Shown here piece after piece: positions 11,546-23,591 of a stretch of 64,000 nucleotides of DNA. The first letter of the stretch is position 1. Each line of letters begins with the position of its first letter. The stretch is taken from positions 496,001 through 560,000 of the forward strand of contig JBAOKB010000105.1 of assembly GCA_037044905.1 (NCBI GenBank). Direction: 5' to 3'. The stretch is from Hortaea werneckii. Taxonomy: Eukaryota > Ascomycota > Dothideomycetes > Mycosphaerellales > Teratosphaeriaceae. The notes beneath the pieces were generated by a model. That model searched no databases. It worked only from the letters and a program-made list of their open reading frames with translations, and was not told the DNA's origin. The translations under genes and the position numbers were made by a program.

Positions 11546-12530
11546 GAACGGGAGAGCGGCTTGGCCAGTTGCGTTACATGAGTTCCTGGCTCGAATGGCT
11601 TAGGTTCCTATTTGACCCGGTGTGCCTCACGGCTGCTGACGGCTTCGGTGGCTTCAAGGCGGCTGGAAGCGGAATTAAGCCTGGACTTTCCTTTCTAAGC
11701 AGCTTGGCAACTCGGCATCCGGCTTCTCGCGCTCCGACCCGATGGCTTGCCTGACGCTTGGCTGGCCTTAATTTGAATACACTCAAGTCAAAGCCAGTGG
11801 TAGGAAGTGATGGAGGCATGGCTTCACGATACATACAACAGCCGTCTCCAGGGCGGTCTCACACTGAAGCACGTGAGTATATACTATATCCAGACTAATG
11901 CCTAAAAGACTCGCCCACAAGGAGCACCCACAAAATTCACGTAAGGCGAGTGGCGATCTCCCATCTCATTGCCCAGACAGAGATTTAAACATTGCGGCCC
12001 GATAAGCTTTAAGTAAAATCTTGCGTAAACATACGAGCCAGTGACGTCCGCCTCAATCGTTGACGACAAGGCCCTGGAATGCCCAGGCGGACGCTTCGAC
12101 AGCGAAATATGACCTGTGAACGGCATTCCGGCACCCGGATTGGCTCGTTGGTGTGCTATCGTGCTCAGACCCAGCCCCAGATAATGTTTACAAACCATGA
12201 CCCAGGCTGGCGTTGCAGTTGACGGCTTTCCCAAGCTTTTTCCGAAGCTTTTACTCAACATTATCCACTCAGTGCCACTCGAGGGCTTCCGCTCGAGCCC
12301 TTAGGTAACCCCAGCACCACATGATGATGGCGTGCCCACAACGTGCAAAAAGGTGCTCGGAACCTTCTTCGAGTGCTCACTCCAGCGCTCTCATCCTCCC
12401 TCGACCTCACCTTATCCCATCTGAGATCAAAGCCGTGCCGCAGGAGCAGGTCTGGTGCTGCAACCGCCATTGTTCTTCGCTAAAGACTTTTTGATCCGTC
12501 TCATCCTGCTCGAGGCATTGGGCTTTCAAA
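11546..12530. promoter_or_regulatory. Divergent promoter region, SANT gene / amino-acid transporter
   Basis: No gene is seen in 985 bp. GATA-factor motifs of the HGATAR type occur at 12000-12005 (CGATAA) and 12179-12184 (AGATAA), upstream of the amino-acid transporter. They would suit nitrogen control, but two hexamers in 1 kb are not significant alone. Confidence 0.4.
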
Positions 12531-13927
12531 ATGTCCCACGCAGGCTCCTCTGGCGACGAGAAGCCGATGGATCCCTTCCACGACCCTAAGAAGGGTGAGA
12601 AGCAGGAGGATGAGCATCCTCTCGAGGTTGCGACCATCCATCAGGGAGAGGCCAAGTTCTCCAAGCTGTCCTGGCAGCACTTGGCTTTGTGTCTTATCGT
12701 CGAGGCCATTGCCCTGGGTGCCCTCTCTCTTCCCAGCGCTTTCGCCACCCTGGGCATGGTTGCTGGCGTTATCACCACGATTGGCATGGGTCTTGTCGCC
12801 ATTTACACCTCCCACGTCATCGGTCAAGTCAAGCTCAGGCACCCGCACATTGAGCACTATGCAGATGCTGTCCGGCTGATCTGGGGTCGCTTCGGATACG
12901 AACTTGTGGGCGCCATGTTCACGGTGTACCTGACCCTGCTGGTCGGTTCCCACGCCCTCACTGGAACGATCGCCTTCGTCGACATTATCTCGCAGCCCGG
13001 CATCTGCGCCTTGGTCTGGTCCGTCATCTCCGCGATCATCCTTTTCGCTGTTGCGCTCCCGCCGACTTTCTCGGAATTCGCTTGGCTCGGTTATATCGAC
13101 TTCGTATCCATTATCGCAGCGATCTTGATCACCATCATCTCGACTGGCGTTAGCGCTGGCAGCCAGCCTGGAGGCATGAGCGCTGTCAACTGGAGTGCGT
13201 GGCCACCGGAGGACGTCACCTTCCACAGCGCCTTCGTGTCTGTGACGAACATCGTCTTCGCCTACTCCTTCGCCGTCTGTCAATTCTCGTTCATGAGCGA
13301 GATGCACCGGCCACAAGACTACGTTAAGTCCATCTGGGCACTCGGACTTTCGGAGATCTTCATCTACACCCTGACCGGCGCCCTGATCTACGCTTTTGTC
13401 GGAACCGATGTCCAGAGCCCAGCGCTACTGTCGGCTGGCGGTACCGTCTCGCGTATTGCATTCGGTGTTGCCCTTCCGGTGATCTTCATCTCCGGTTCGA
13501 TAACGGCACCGTCGTCTGTCGTTACGTCGTTAACCGCATCTGGCACAGCTCGCCGATCAAGTACACCAACACTTTCGCAGGCTGGCTCGTCTGGATCATC
13601 GTCGTTGGTATTTGCACCATCATTGGCTGGGTCGTCGCGGAGGCCATTCCTTTCTTCAACGATCTGCTGTCCATCATCTCTGCGCTCTTCATTAGTGGGT
13701 TCAGTTACTACTTCCCGGCGCTGTTCTGGTTCGGTCTGGTCAAGGAAGGAAGCTGGAGAAAGGACGCAAAGAACATCTTCCTGTCCATAGTCAACGGATT
13801 GGTTTTTCTGATTGGGCTTTGCGTGCTCGGATGTGGTACGTATGCAGCTGTGCAGGACATCATCGACCAGTACGACGCGGGTGCTGTTCGTACAAGCTTT
13901 AGCTGTTCGTCCGAAGCTTATCAGTAA
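12531..13927 (+). pseudogene. AAAP-family amino-acid transporter with one frameshift
   Basis: An amino-acid/auxin permease family member (PF01490) related to fungal neutral amino-acid permeases such as Neurospora MTR. A hydrophilic N-terminus is followed by about 11 membrane segments, starting with SWQHLALCLIVEAIALGALS and including the conserved FAYSFAVCQFSFMSEM region. The gene is a single exon. At 13498-13505 one base is missing (TCGATAACGG, where SINGTVV would be expected), so the annotated frame runs into low-complexity Ser/Arg. The true continuation, with four more membrane segments, is readable in the next frame to a stop at 13925-13927. The span is 1397 bp, one short of a multiple of three, as expected from a single deletion. 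The loss removes the last third of the transporter. With only one lesion, sequencing error is a real alternative. Confidence 0.8.
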
Positions 13928-14018
13928 GCTGCGGATGCTTTTACGAAATTGATTGTATATGATGAGCGTATGGAAATTGAAGTCACGAACATTTCGACCA
14001 TTTCGAGAGTATCTCACC

Positions 14019-15927
14019 TTACACCTGGCCTACATCGGCAAGGCTCTCTTTGATGGTCTTGCTCGGTGACTTGATCTCAGAACTCAATTCCGGCATGTGA
14101 ACATCGTCCTTGCGATATTCCAGGCCGTCCATGACCTCAGGGTCATCGTGAATGCTGGCTTCAAGTAGAGTCCCGGTGGCGGGGAAGGCATAAGACAGTC
14201 CCCAGTAGACGAAAGATGCACTCGCGAAGCCGTAGAGGTAGTACATATCGTACTGCGAACGGATCAGCGTCAAGTAGTACTTCCACCAGCAGAGAGACGT
14301 ACAACATGCTCTATGCCTGCAGAGAGGTTAATCGAAGGGTTGACGGCTTGTGCCATACTGATCCAAGTCAGCCATCTGCAAACGTGCTTCGCATAGAGAG
14401 ATCGGACCCACCCAGGAAGATTAGGACTGACGGACACAAGGAAGGCCACAGCAGCCCGCCAGTTGCAACCGTAATCATACCTGTACCTCGCACGTCGTCT
14501 GTATAGGCTGGGAACGTCGACTGCACGCTTCTTCACCAGCCAGTAATCTGTGCTGAGGATGGCGGCGATCGGGCAGAGGAAGATGGCAAGGCCAGACATG
14601 AAGTTCATGAGGCTCTGTGCGGAGTTGACAATCTTCCAGGGTACCTGAGCAACAAGGTCAGCGAGTAAAGCTTAAAAGATTCGGATGTCTGGACATTGCT
14701 TTGACTCACCATGATCCATCCGGCAGTCACAGTAATAACGACCACTCCGCGACGAATGCTTACGTACTTCGGGAACAGATTCACCAGATCGTTCGAGGCG
14801 CTGATTACATTCGCCGAAAGGTTGGTGCCGATTTGGGCTACTACCCACGCGAAACCGACGAAGAAGGCGCCGCACCGTCCAGCAGGTCCCTCCCATTGCG
14901 CGGCGAGTGTGAGAGGATCCCAGATATACTCTCCGTAGACGACCTTGGCAGAAGAGGTGCAGATGATCCCGAACATGGCCACGACCAGCTTGATGACCGG
15001 GAGAAAAAAGCCTGCCAGTAGATCCCTTCCGGCTTCCTCAGGTATCTGGTAAAATCAGGGATGTTGGTTGCCATTGTGGCCCAGCCTCCGGTGATAGACA
15101 TCATGGAGGACATAACCATCCATGACCGAGTCGACCCATGTACCTGATACTCCTGCTTCCAGATGTCGCCTGCGCCGCCAGCCTTCTGGGTCATTGCGAT
15201 GACTGTAGCTACTGACACAGAGATAACGACGATACTTTTGAACCAGAAGAACCACTTCAGCTTGTGCGGTGGCGTCTGCGGTTGTCAGCGTATTATCACC
15301 GATACATGCCTCTGAAACTCACAAGAAGAATAGGGAACTGTACGCTCCAGAAGACAAAGTGCGCGATCAGATCTTGCGAGCTGGCTCCGACGGATGTCGG
15401 ATCGTATTCGGGATATCCAGATACGAAGGCCAGATGGCTCGGATACACTGAGCCATGGCCATTGATCCCGTCCAGGTCTGTATGGCATGCCAGAAAAGCG
15501 CAGTGATCATCCGGACCACCACTGCAAAGCGGGCCAAATAAAAACCGAATGACGACCGAGCAGCGACGGGAAATGGAACATGTAAGTGCGCCCCAATAGC
15601 ACCGTTAAGTACCAGAGGTATAGTGTCGATTAGGGATCCTAGGATGATGCAGTATACCGCCTCTCGCCAGGTGAGACCGAGTGCTATGATGGAACTCGGC
15701 GCCTCCCATCCTTGAGCATTCAATGCATCGCTGATCCAGAAGCCGAGGATAGTCAGGCTCGTCCAGGTGCGGCGCTCAACGGGCGTAACATCGGCGTCGA
15801 TGTTCGACCACTTGTCGGGATCCGCAAAGGTGGTGGTTTGCTTAGGCAGCACCCATCCAGAAAGCTTGCGCTTCTGCTTCAAGTCGTCCTTGGTAGATTC
15901 GAACCGATGGCGTAGAGCAACTGTCAT
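14019..15927 (-). pseudogene. NCS1 nucleobase/allantoin-type permease, two frameshifts
   Basis: A nucleobase:cation symporter-1 family protein (the Fur/Dal4/Fui group), about 564 aa if intact. It imports uracil, allantoin, uridine or related ureides across the plasma membrane. Visible family marks are the TSLTILGFWISDALNAQGWE entry, FWHAIQTWTGS, a GGWATMATNIPDFTRY segment, AQIGTNLSANVISASND and ILSTDYWLVKKR. There are five exons with introns 15322-15276, 14709-14645, 14411-14358 and 14302-14253. One base is lost near 15398-15402, giving a TGA soon after, and another at 15001-15009 beside an A6 run. The exons total 1693 bp, and adding two gives exactly 565 codons. It is divergent from the isochorismatase-amidase fusion, which suggests uptake plus hydrolysis of the same nitrogen compound. 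The substrate is inference. Confidence 0.87.
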
Positions 15928-16676
15928 GGCTGTCGATTCAGGCGGTCGCTGCAGCGCTTGTTGGCACGAAATTGGTGCAAAGTACCACTGGTTGTTCGAA
16001 AGGCTTAAATACGGAAGCGACTGCTCTGCTGTCGTCTGCGAGGAAGCGAAGCAAGAAGCCTTGTCCCAAGGAACGTTTCAACCATCATTACCCATCGAGC
16101 TTCTACATTAGGTATTGTTCTGATAAGAGTTATTCGCCGGCCAGGCCCTGGAGGGTCTTGCCCGCCCGATAAATCCTCCAACAGGACTCAAAGTCACACC
16201 TCCACGTCTCTAAGACGCCTTTGCATGGCTGCGTCTCAGGAAGAGGATGAGAGCATTGTGACCTCTTCCGGATGGCGGCGGCATCTTCACAAAATGTCTC
16301 AATGGTAGCCAAAAGGTCGTGGTCGCCTCCGCTGCAAGAAAGGATGGTCACGGGAATGACTTTGCAGAGCAGCAGAGACCATGAAGTCGCGAGAAAGTTG
16401 GGTGACGAGATATCGCCATGGCCCCAAAGGAAACAAGATAGGCCAAGGACTCGGTAGGGCGTGATAAGAGAGGTTGTTGGCACTTTACGCTAGGAGGTCC
16501 CAAGATACATGGCAGTGCCCCGGTATCGGCAGCGTCGCCCCGAGCTTAGCTTATGGGATTATGTACATCCAACTGTTAACCACAGGTGATCAAATGCGTG
16601 AAATATACATGAAAGTACTCTTGGAATATTATACAACTGTTTGTGTTCCGCGCAATCTCTCTGGCGTCCATCAGTC
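15928..16676. promoter_or_regulatory. Shared divergent promoter with four GATA-factor motifs
   Basis: This 749-bp region separates the NCS1 permease and the isochorismatase-amidase fusion. HGATAR motifs occur at 16121-16126 (TGATAA), 16167-16172 (CGATAA), 16436-16441 (AGATAG) and 16462-16467 (TGATAA). AreA/NIT2 GATA factors bind such sites to activate nitrogen-scavenging genes when ammonium is scarce, so the pair is plausibly under nitrogen catabolite control. The motifs are seen directly and the regulation is inferred. No gene lies here. Confidence 0.5.
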
Positions 16677-18859
16677 ATGGATCACACGTTCGAGCTGATG
16701 TCGGCGCGGCCTTATGCGTTCAAGTTCAAAGCAGAAAGTACCGCCTTACTGATCATTGACATGCAGAGAGACTTCCTCGACCCCAGTGGATTCGGATCGA
16801 TCCAATGCGGCAACGACGCCATTTTCCAAAGCGTTCGTGGCATCGTGCCAAAGACGAAGCAGGTCTTGTAAGCCGACCACACTCACGCTAGCAATCAGTT
16901 CAAAACAAACATAGATCTTAATGTTCACAATCTAGGGACACTGCACGACGACTGGGACTACATGTCCTCCACACACGGGAAGGCCACCAACCCGACCTCT
17001 CAGACTTGCCGCCTGCGAAGCGCCTGCGACAGACGTCCGCGCCTTCGGGCCATCATACGCTGGGAATCGGCGACCAGGGACCTATGGGCCGCTTGCTCAT
17101 CCGAGGCGAGTACGGCCACGATATCATCGACGAGCTGAAACCTTACCCAGATGAAGTCGTTATTGACAAGCCGGGGAAGGGTTCGTTCTGGAATACCACG
17201 CTACATCGGGCGTTGCTGGCACGGGGTATCACGCATTTACTGATTGCGGGAGTCACGACGGAATGTTGTGTTAATGGCACTTTTCGTGAGGCGGCTGATA
17301 GGGGGTTTGAATGCTGTGTTCTTACTGATTGTACTTCCGGTTTTGATGCCAGCTTCGTGAGCAAGACTCTTGAGATGCTTTGCTCTTACGATGGACTCTT
17401 TGGGTATGTTGCGTCCTCTGACGAGCTGCTCGAGCGAGAAACGATAGTTCAATCGCAGGATTATCAGGATGAGTTGTCTATCAGTCGCTTGCAGGAAGGT
17501 TTTCGGACAGGCTCAACCACGCCTGTAGATGTTGTCAAGGTCGTGTCCCAACGCATTACACAGTATCGTGCAAGGGATCCTGCAGTCTGGACCTTCTTAC
17601 AGACGGACCGTGATCTGGAGGATGCAGCGCACGCCCTTGAAGAGCGATTCAAGAATAAGCCAAAACCGTCACTCTATGGCATTCCTTTCGCTGTGAAAGA
17701 CAACATCGACGTGGCAGGCGTGCGTACTACAGCTGCCTGCGAGGCTTATGCCTACACGCCAAAAAAGAGTGCGAAGGTCGTGGAGGACTTACTTGAAGCA
17801 GGTGCGCTCTTCGTTGGCAAGACCAACCTCGATCAGCTAGCCACGGGCCTCTCAGGCTGCAGATCGCCTTACGGCTATCCACGAAGTGTGTTCAGCGAGG
17901 AACATGTGGCAGGCGGATCTTCTTCAGGAAGTTCTGTCGCTGTTGGGGCGAGGCTGGTGTCTTTCGCCCTGGGCACTGACACAGCTGGATCTGGGAGGGT
18001 GCCAGCAGCTTTTAATGGAGTGACCGGGTTCAAACCCACCAAAGGGACTCTGTCTGCGCAGGGACTTGTGCCAGCGTGCAAGAGCCTTGATACAATCTCG
18101 ATTCTTGCGCCAAGCGTGCATGAAGCTAGGACTGTCTGGCTCGTAGCTGATAAAGGCCCTGATATGCAAGATGCGTACGCAAAGCCTCAACAATCGCTCC
18201 CATTGTGGCACGTTGATTTCAGAGGTCCCAAGTTGGGTGGCTTCAAGTTTGGCATTCCACCCAAGTCGGCTCTGGAGGCGTGCTCAAAAGAGTACCAAGA
18301 GGGGTTTGCAAAGGCGGTGGCTAGATTACAACATGTAGGAGGCACCATGAATGAGATCGACTGGGCTCCGTTCGAAGGTGCTAATGGGTTGCTATATGAT
18401 GGAGCGCTACTGTCTGAAAGAATAGCATGTCTGGGTGCTGAATTCTTACAAAGTCACCAGGAGGGCTTCATCCTGCCATCAGTGGTCTTTTTAAGGCTGC
18501 GTTCGCAAGGGACTTAAAGCCGTGGGACGTCTACCACGACCAGATTCTCCCAGGCGCAGTACACTCGACAAGCGGCTATCACGTTTGAAGGCATAGATGT
18601 GCTGCTGGTTCCAACCGCGCCGAAGCATCCTACCGTAGCAGAGATGGAAGCTGAACCTTTGGTCAAGAACGCCGAGCTGGGCAGCTTCACGCATTTTGCT
18701 AACGTGTTGGATCTGTGCGGGATAGCATTGCCTGCAAACACTTATCTAGACAGCAGTGGCAAGGAACTACCTTTTGGCATCACACTGATCGGAGCAAGCG
18801 GAACTGATGGAAAGGTGTTTGACATTGCCCGAGAGTTCGAGAGGACGATGGTAGAGTGA
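16677..18859 (+). pseudogene. Isochorismatase-like hydrolase fused to allophanate-hydrolase-type amidase, two frameshifts
   Basis: Two enzymes in one chain. Residues 1-240 form a cysteine hydrolase of the isochorismatase fold, with Asp in LLIIDMQRDF (28), Lys in VIDKPGKGSFW (about 141) and Cys in GVTTECCVNG (about 174). From about 255 follows an amidase-signature domain with Lys in FAVKDNIDVAG, the Ser-rich GGSSSGSS (about 389) and DTAGSGRVPAAF, most like the amidase half of allophanate hydrolase. That enzyme's small C-terminal domain is absent. Biuret hydrolases share the first fold and produce allophanate, the substrate of the second, so a two-step ureide or biuret route to ammonia is attractive inference. 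The single intron is 16868-16935. A base is lost at about 18466-18472 and one gained in CCC at 18549-18551, scrambling about 27 residues and introducing a stop. The C-terminal frame then resumes to 18859. Confidence 0.83.
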
Positions 18860-19161
18860 AGCACAATAGACTTGATGAAATGTGCATAGCCAGTGGCGGG
18901 TGAAGATGCCAATGAGATATGGCATGTCCCACGGCTCCGGCCGGTAGAGAGTGAGTAGTGGTACGCTGCAGTGAAGGGCGAGGTCCAGGACCAGCAGTAG
19001 CCGTCCGGCAAATGTCTCGGCCAGCACCAGCCGAGGAGCCGAGGTAGCGCAGCTTGAGGTGAGCCGCCGGGACAGCGCTCTACTAATCCTCACCATACCT
19101 CGCCCATTATCCTCCATCCTGCTCTCTACATACCTGTCTATACCCTCAAAACACATCCACA
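18860..19161. other. Intergenic upstream of thiolase
   Basis: No gene is seen in 302 bp. It presumably holds the thiolase promoter and leader. The bases just before the ATG are pyrimidine-rich and end in CCACA before the start codon, a good fungal start context. Confidence 0.4.
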
Positions 19162-20598
19162 ATGGCTGCCGAACGTCTCTCTTCCTTCGTCTCCCAATTG
19201 ACGCCGGGTCAGAAGCCCTTGGACAAGATGTACGCACCCACCAATCCACCGTCCTTCGCCTTTCCCCGCAATCCCCAGACTGCGAGCAACGGCCATACAG
19301 AAGACATACACTCAAGTATACAAGTAAACGCGCTGACGGCAGTGATATGAGAATAGCACCCAGAAGAACCCCGACGACATCGTCATTACCCTCGCCATCC
19401 GTACGCCGCTATGCAAGGCCAAGAAGGGAGGCTTCAAGGACCTGCCCCTCGACGGCATGGTCTTCAAGATCTTGGAGCAGGTGGTGAAGAAGAGCAACCT
19501 GGACCCGCAGATGGTTGAGGACATCTGCTTGGGCAATGTAAGTCATCCGCTACCACACCGGATATCGCAGAGACCATCACGCTAACAACCTTGTGCCAGG
19601 TCTCCGATGCCAAAGCCGCCTACTACGTCCGCGCCGCCTGCTTAGCCGCAGGCTTCCCCAACACCACCGCCGCCTCCTCCGTCAACCGCTTCTGCTCCTC
19701 CGGCCTCAAGGCCACCCAAGACATCGCCAACCAGATCATGACCGGCAGCATCGACATCGGTGTGGCCGTGGGCGCCGAGTCCATGTCCACCGGCGGCGAC
19801 CGCCTCGAGCGTCCCTTCGTCGACGAGATCATGAACTCCAACTCGCAAGACGCCAAGGACTGCATGCAGCCCATGGGCCAGACCTCAGAGAACGTCGGCA
19901 ACGACTTCAACATTACACGTGAGCTGCAGGACCGCTACGCCGCGGAGTCATACCGCCGCGCCGAGGCTGCGCAGAAGGCCGGCTGGTTCGACGACGAGAT
20001 CACGCCTATCACGGTCAAGATCGACGGCAAGGACGTCACGCTCAACAAGGACGAGGGCGTCCGGCCCGGGACTACCTACGAAAGCCTGAGCAAGATCCGC
20101 CCGGCCTTCACCCAGTTCGGCGGCGACAAGTCGACGGGCGGCAACAGCTCGCAGGTGACGGACGGCGCGGCGGCCGTGATGCTGATGAAGCGCAGCAAAG
20201 CGATGGAGCTCGGCCAACCCATCGTAGCCAAATACGTGGGCGCGACCGTCGCGGGACTCGCACCGCGCATCATGGGCATCGGCCCCTCGATCGCCATCCC
20301 CAAGCTGCTAGGCAAATACGGGCTCAGCATGTCCGACATCGACGTGATCGAGCTGAACGAGGCGTTTGCCAGCATGGCCGTCTACTGCCGCGACACGCTG
20401 AAGCTGGACTGGACCAAGATGAACCCGCGCGGTGGCGCGATTGCGCTGGGCCACCCGCTCGGCTGCACCGGCGCGCGACAGATCGTCACCGGCCTCAGCG
20501 AGTGTCGGAGGCAGAAGGCCAAGATCCTGCTGACGTCCATGTGTATTGGGACTGGGCAGGGTATGGCGGGTCTGTTTGTGAACGAGCAGGTTGATTAG
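19162..20598 (+). CDS. pot1: Peroxisomal 3-ketoacyl-CoA thiolase
   Basis: Catalyses the last step of beta-oxidation, cleaving 3-ketoacyl-CoA with CoA to give acetyl-CoA. It is 415 aa from three exons (introns 19230-19356 and 19538-19599; 1248 bp, frame intact). The nucleophile cysteine sits in NRFCSSGLKAT, the general-base residues in NEAFASMA and GGAIALGHPLGCTGAR, and the second cysteine in MCIGTGQGMAG. The N-terminus carries RLSSFVSQL, which fits the PTS2 consensus R-L-x5-Q-L and predicts Pex7-dependent peroxisomal import. The C-terminus has no PTS1. The first intron (127 bp) is longer than most here. Third codon positions are strikingly C-rich compared with the neighbours, typical of a highly expressed fungal gene. 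Confidence 0.95.
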
Positions 20599-21096
20599 GG
20601 GATTAGCGTTTCTATATAGTATTAGCGATATTGGAAATTCCTTTGTGTCTACAGTTTCTTCAGTCACGTATTGTTCATCTGGCATTGCATTGTGCTGTAG
20701 TGTTCGCCATACGGTTTGGCAGATGCTTCCTCGGCATCTCCTCTATTCGTACTGCTTGACTGGGCCTGGTCTCGCTGGTCCAGACAGTCGTTCATCGTAC
20801 TGTTCAACGAGCTTACCGTCACCAGAAACGACTGCTTTACGTAAACAACACCACATCGCTGGTCCATAACGGAGGTTTCCCGATGCTTTTTGAAAACCAG
20901 CTGCAAAGGATTGAGGAGTAGACATCATAAAAAGGAAAAAGGTGACATTTACAATCATCTTTCATAACTTTTATCCATTTACTTCTCGCTTTTTTATGTA
21001 ATTTTTATATTCCTAACCTTTACACAGTCCGTGAGGACTTGGGTATCGTCACCTTATGTCATGATCACCATTTCTTCATTTTCTGATATGTTCTCC
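20599..21096. other. Convergent 3' intergenic region
   Basis: The 3' flanks of the thiolase and the amino-acid permease meet in these 498 bp. It is T-rich around 20950-21120, as expected for 3' UTRs, and no gene is seen. Confidence 0.4.
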
Positions 21097-23591
21097 TTAT
21101 TTCTCCGGATCGGTCCTGGATGGCGAAGAGGCGCCTGCGTCTATGCTGTGATTCCGCAAGTCGGCGTCAGGCTGCTTGCCAAGAAGACCGAAGGTGAAGA
21201 CCTGTGAGAAGGGGGATGATCAGTCTCGGGAGTCGGAGTGGCGGGCAGCAATTTTCGCAGCGGAAAACTTACACTGAGCATCTCTTTCCAGAAAGAGCTC
21301 GGGGGGCCGTAGAAAGTCTCCTCGTAGGCGTCGATGACCGGCCTGTCCCACACGAGATCGGCCTCGTGCGGCTTGACGAACTTGGTGCGCTTGATGAGCT
21401 TCCACAAGATGAAAAGGATCGGGGCAACGCCGACCATGACGTACTAAAGCATGAGGTCAGTTGGGAGAAAGTCCTCACAGAAGCGTCTGGGTGGTGCTTA
21501 CAGTAGAGAAGAAGCTGTTGATGTTCCATGGGTAGAAGGAGGTGTACCCGAAGCAAAGCACGACGTGCAACAGCCAGATCAAAGCGATCCATGCACCGTA
21601 TGGCTGGAAGTATCCAGTGTACTTGAACTCATTCCGGTCGACACCTTGGGCCTTGCAAGCGCGGTAGAAGAAGATGTAGGTCACACACATGATGATGTAG
21701 TCGATGAGACCTGGAGGATGCCTTTTTAGTACAACGACATGAAAAGCAGAGGGAACTCGGGAAAGAACTTACCACCAGCCGTCACGAGGTTTACCAGCCA
21801 AGTGAGCACTTCCGCTGCCGAGTTACCGACCTGCAAGAAGGATAGGAAGGGGAAGATCATGGTGATCGCGAAGCAGATGAGCGGCACGCCGTTGCGGGTG
21901 CAAAAGCGCAGCGGCTTGGGTGCGCGGCCTTCAAGTGCAAGACCGTACAGGGTTCGCGTGGCGCAGTAGGTGTAAGTGTTGCCGGCGGAGAAGATCGAGG
22001 TCACAAGCAGAGCATTGACAATGTGTGGGAAGACCTGGACGTTGACTGCAGAATGACTTGTCAGATTTTCCGCCTACATCGTCAAAACACTGTTACCGAT
22101 GTGGAGACTTACGATTTCTCATCGCGATGACATAAGGCGAAGCACTAGATTCGATGCTCGCGTTAGCTAGGTCACGGCCGAACGAGGTTCGTCAACTTAC
22201 GCAGCAGTGCCGGAAGCGTCCGAAGAGCCATTCACGACGTTGTCGAGAGTCGGATCGTTCCACGGGAGGATGATACCAACAGCGAGGGCGCCGCCGATGA
22301 AGAAAATGCCGAAACGCCAGTACACCGTCTTGAACGCAGTCTTGATATATTTCCTTGGGCGCATAGCCTCGGCGGCGACCATGCTAATGTATTCGGGACC
22401 GACGACGGTGAAAGCCTGTTTACAAAAGTCAGCTGGACTGTTCCAGCATCAAATGCTGATAATCGCCAGGTACTTACAGCAGTGCCGTAGAGAGCGGCCA
22501 GGAAACCTTCGAATCTGCCGAGAGCACCATCGTCAAGATAGGCCCGGAATGCTCCTGGCGGATCCTCCCAGTTGCGGAAACCGTATACGTCGTTTTGCGG
22601 GTTGCCGCCCACCATCGTGATGAAGCTGGATTTCATCAGCAAAGGTCGTCTTCAACGGCGCCGAGGGGATACTCACGTGAAAGCGAACAGCATGAAGATC
22701 AAGATGACTTTGCCACCTGAGAGCCAGAATTCAGCCTCACCAAAAGCTTTCACAGCTAAGATGTTAATGGCACTACACTTGGATTAGCTTCGGACCTGGT
22801 GCATTGGGGCTTGGTGCATTGGGAAGATGAAAGGCCGGGAATCTCTAGTCAGGGTGCTTTGGGGAAGGGCTGCTTTGGGGTTTTCCTTCGCGGGGGAGAG
22901 GCGCATTGGCTGAAGCTTTGGAGGAGGTGCGTTGGGATTGCATCCGAGGCGCTTTTGGGAGGCTTACGCATAGAGGATCACACAGGCTATGCAGACAGCC
23001 CAGACCGGAATGTCGTCACGCCAAAAGGTAAGCACGGTGTGCAGAGCGGTGATTTCGAAAGGGATCAGGAATGCTTCATAAAAGAAGAAGTTCCAGCCTG
23101 CCATGAAGCCTTTTTCGGACATGTTAGATGGCGTTCCCGGTCGAGCTGTGTTGAAGGGAGCTCACCAAAAGCATCGTCGACCCATTTGCCTGCCAGACGG
23201 ACGAACCCTCCGGAGACGGGGTAGGTGACGGTCATTTCGGCAATACAGTTGTTGACCAGCGCAAGCATGCATGATTGGATGATGAATGCAATGAGGAGGT
23301 TTGCCGGTCCAGCGTGTTGGAGTCCAGTACCAATGGAAACTGCCCCGCAGTCAGCGCCTACCCCAGGTATCGCTAGCTTTTGTACCCACCGAACAAAGCC
23401 GTGCCAATGGAACCTCCAATGGCTAGCAGCTGGATCTGTCTATTCCGCAGTCTACGGTGCAAGCCATCCGCGTTTTCGTTCTCGCCGATGGCGACGTCGC
23501 CGCCCTCTGAGCCATTGTAGGGCGGGGGCTCGAATCCAGAATCGAAGGGATCCGCGGACGCGGACTTCTTACTCTTGTCGAACCAACCCAT
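21097..23591 (-). CDS. AAT-family amino-acid permease (11 exons)
   Basis: A 588-aa plasma-membrane amino-acid/proton symporter of the fungal AAT (YAT) family. After an acidic N-terminal tail comes the family entry RLRNRQIQLLAIGGSIGTAL, then VSIGTGLQHAGPANLL, the PVSGGFVRLAGKWVD loop, FTVVGPEYISMVAAEA, and a C-terminal hydrophilic tail. Twelve membrane segments can be counted. Ten introns were placed: 23389-23340, 23165-23110, 22967-22773, 22676-22626, 22477-22416, 22200-22145, 22112-22046, 21772-21711, 21501-21444 and 21272-21202. The exons sum to 1767 bp (589 codons with stop), so the gene is intact, unlike the other transporters in this window. One exon is only 32 bp. Substrate range cannot be read from sequence; Gap1-like and Dip5-like are both possible. 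Confidence 0.9.
22773..22967 (-). repeat. Enlarged intron with short degenerate repeats
   Basis: This 195-bp intron of the amino-acid permease is three to four times longer than the other nine. Its plus strand carries repeated variants of GCATTGGGG or GCTTTGGGG (about 22801, 22817, 22857, 22873, 22902, 22931). Donor GTAAGC and acceptor TAG look normal. Replication slippage is the simplest origin. Confidence 0.6.

Noticed and set aside
12501..13316. Minus-strand 271-aa frame opposite the AAAP transporter
   Set aside because: It is an Asp/Arg/Gly-rich shadow of the transporter, whose conserved membrane segments are on the plus strand.
15890..15912. Sequence resembling a tRNA B-box (GGTTCGAATC on the minus strand)
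   Set aside because: It lies inside the conserved N-terminal coding part of the NCS1 permease, and no cloverleaf can be drawn around it.
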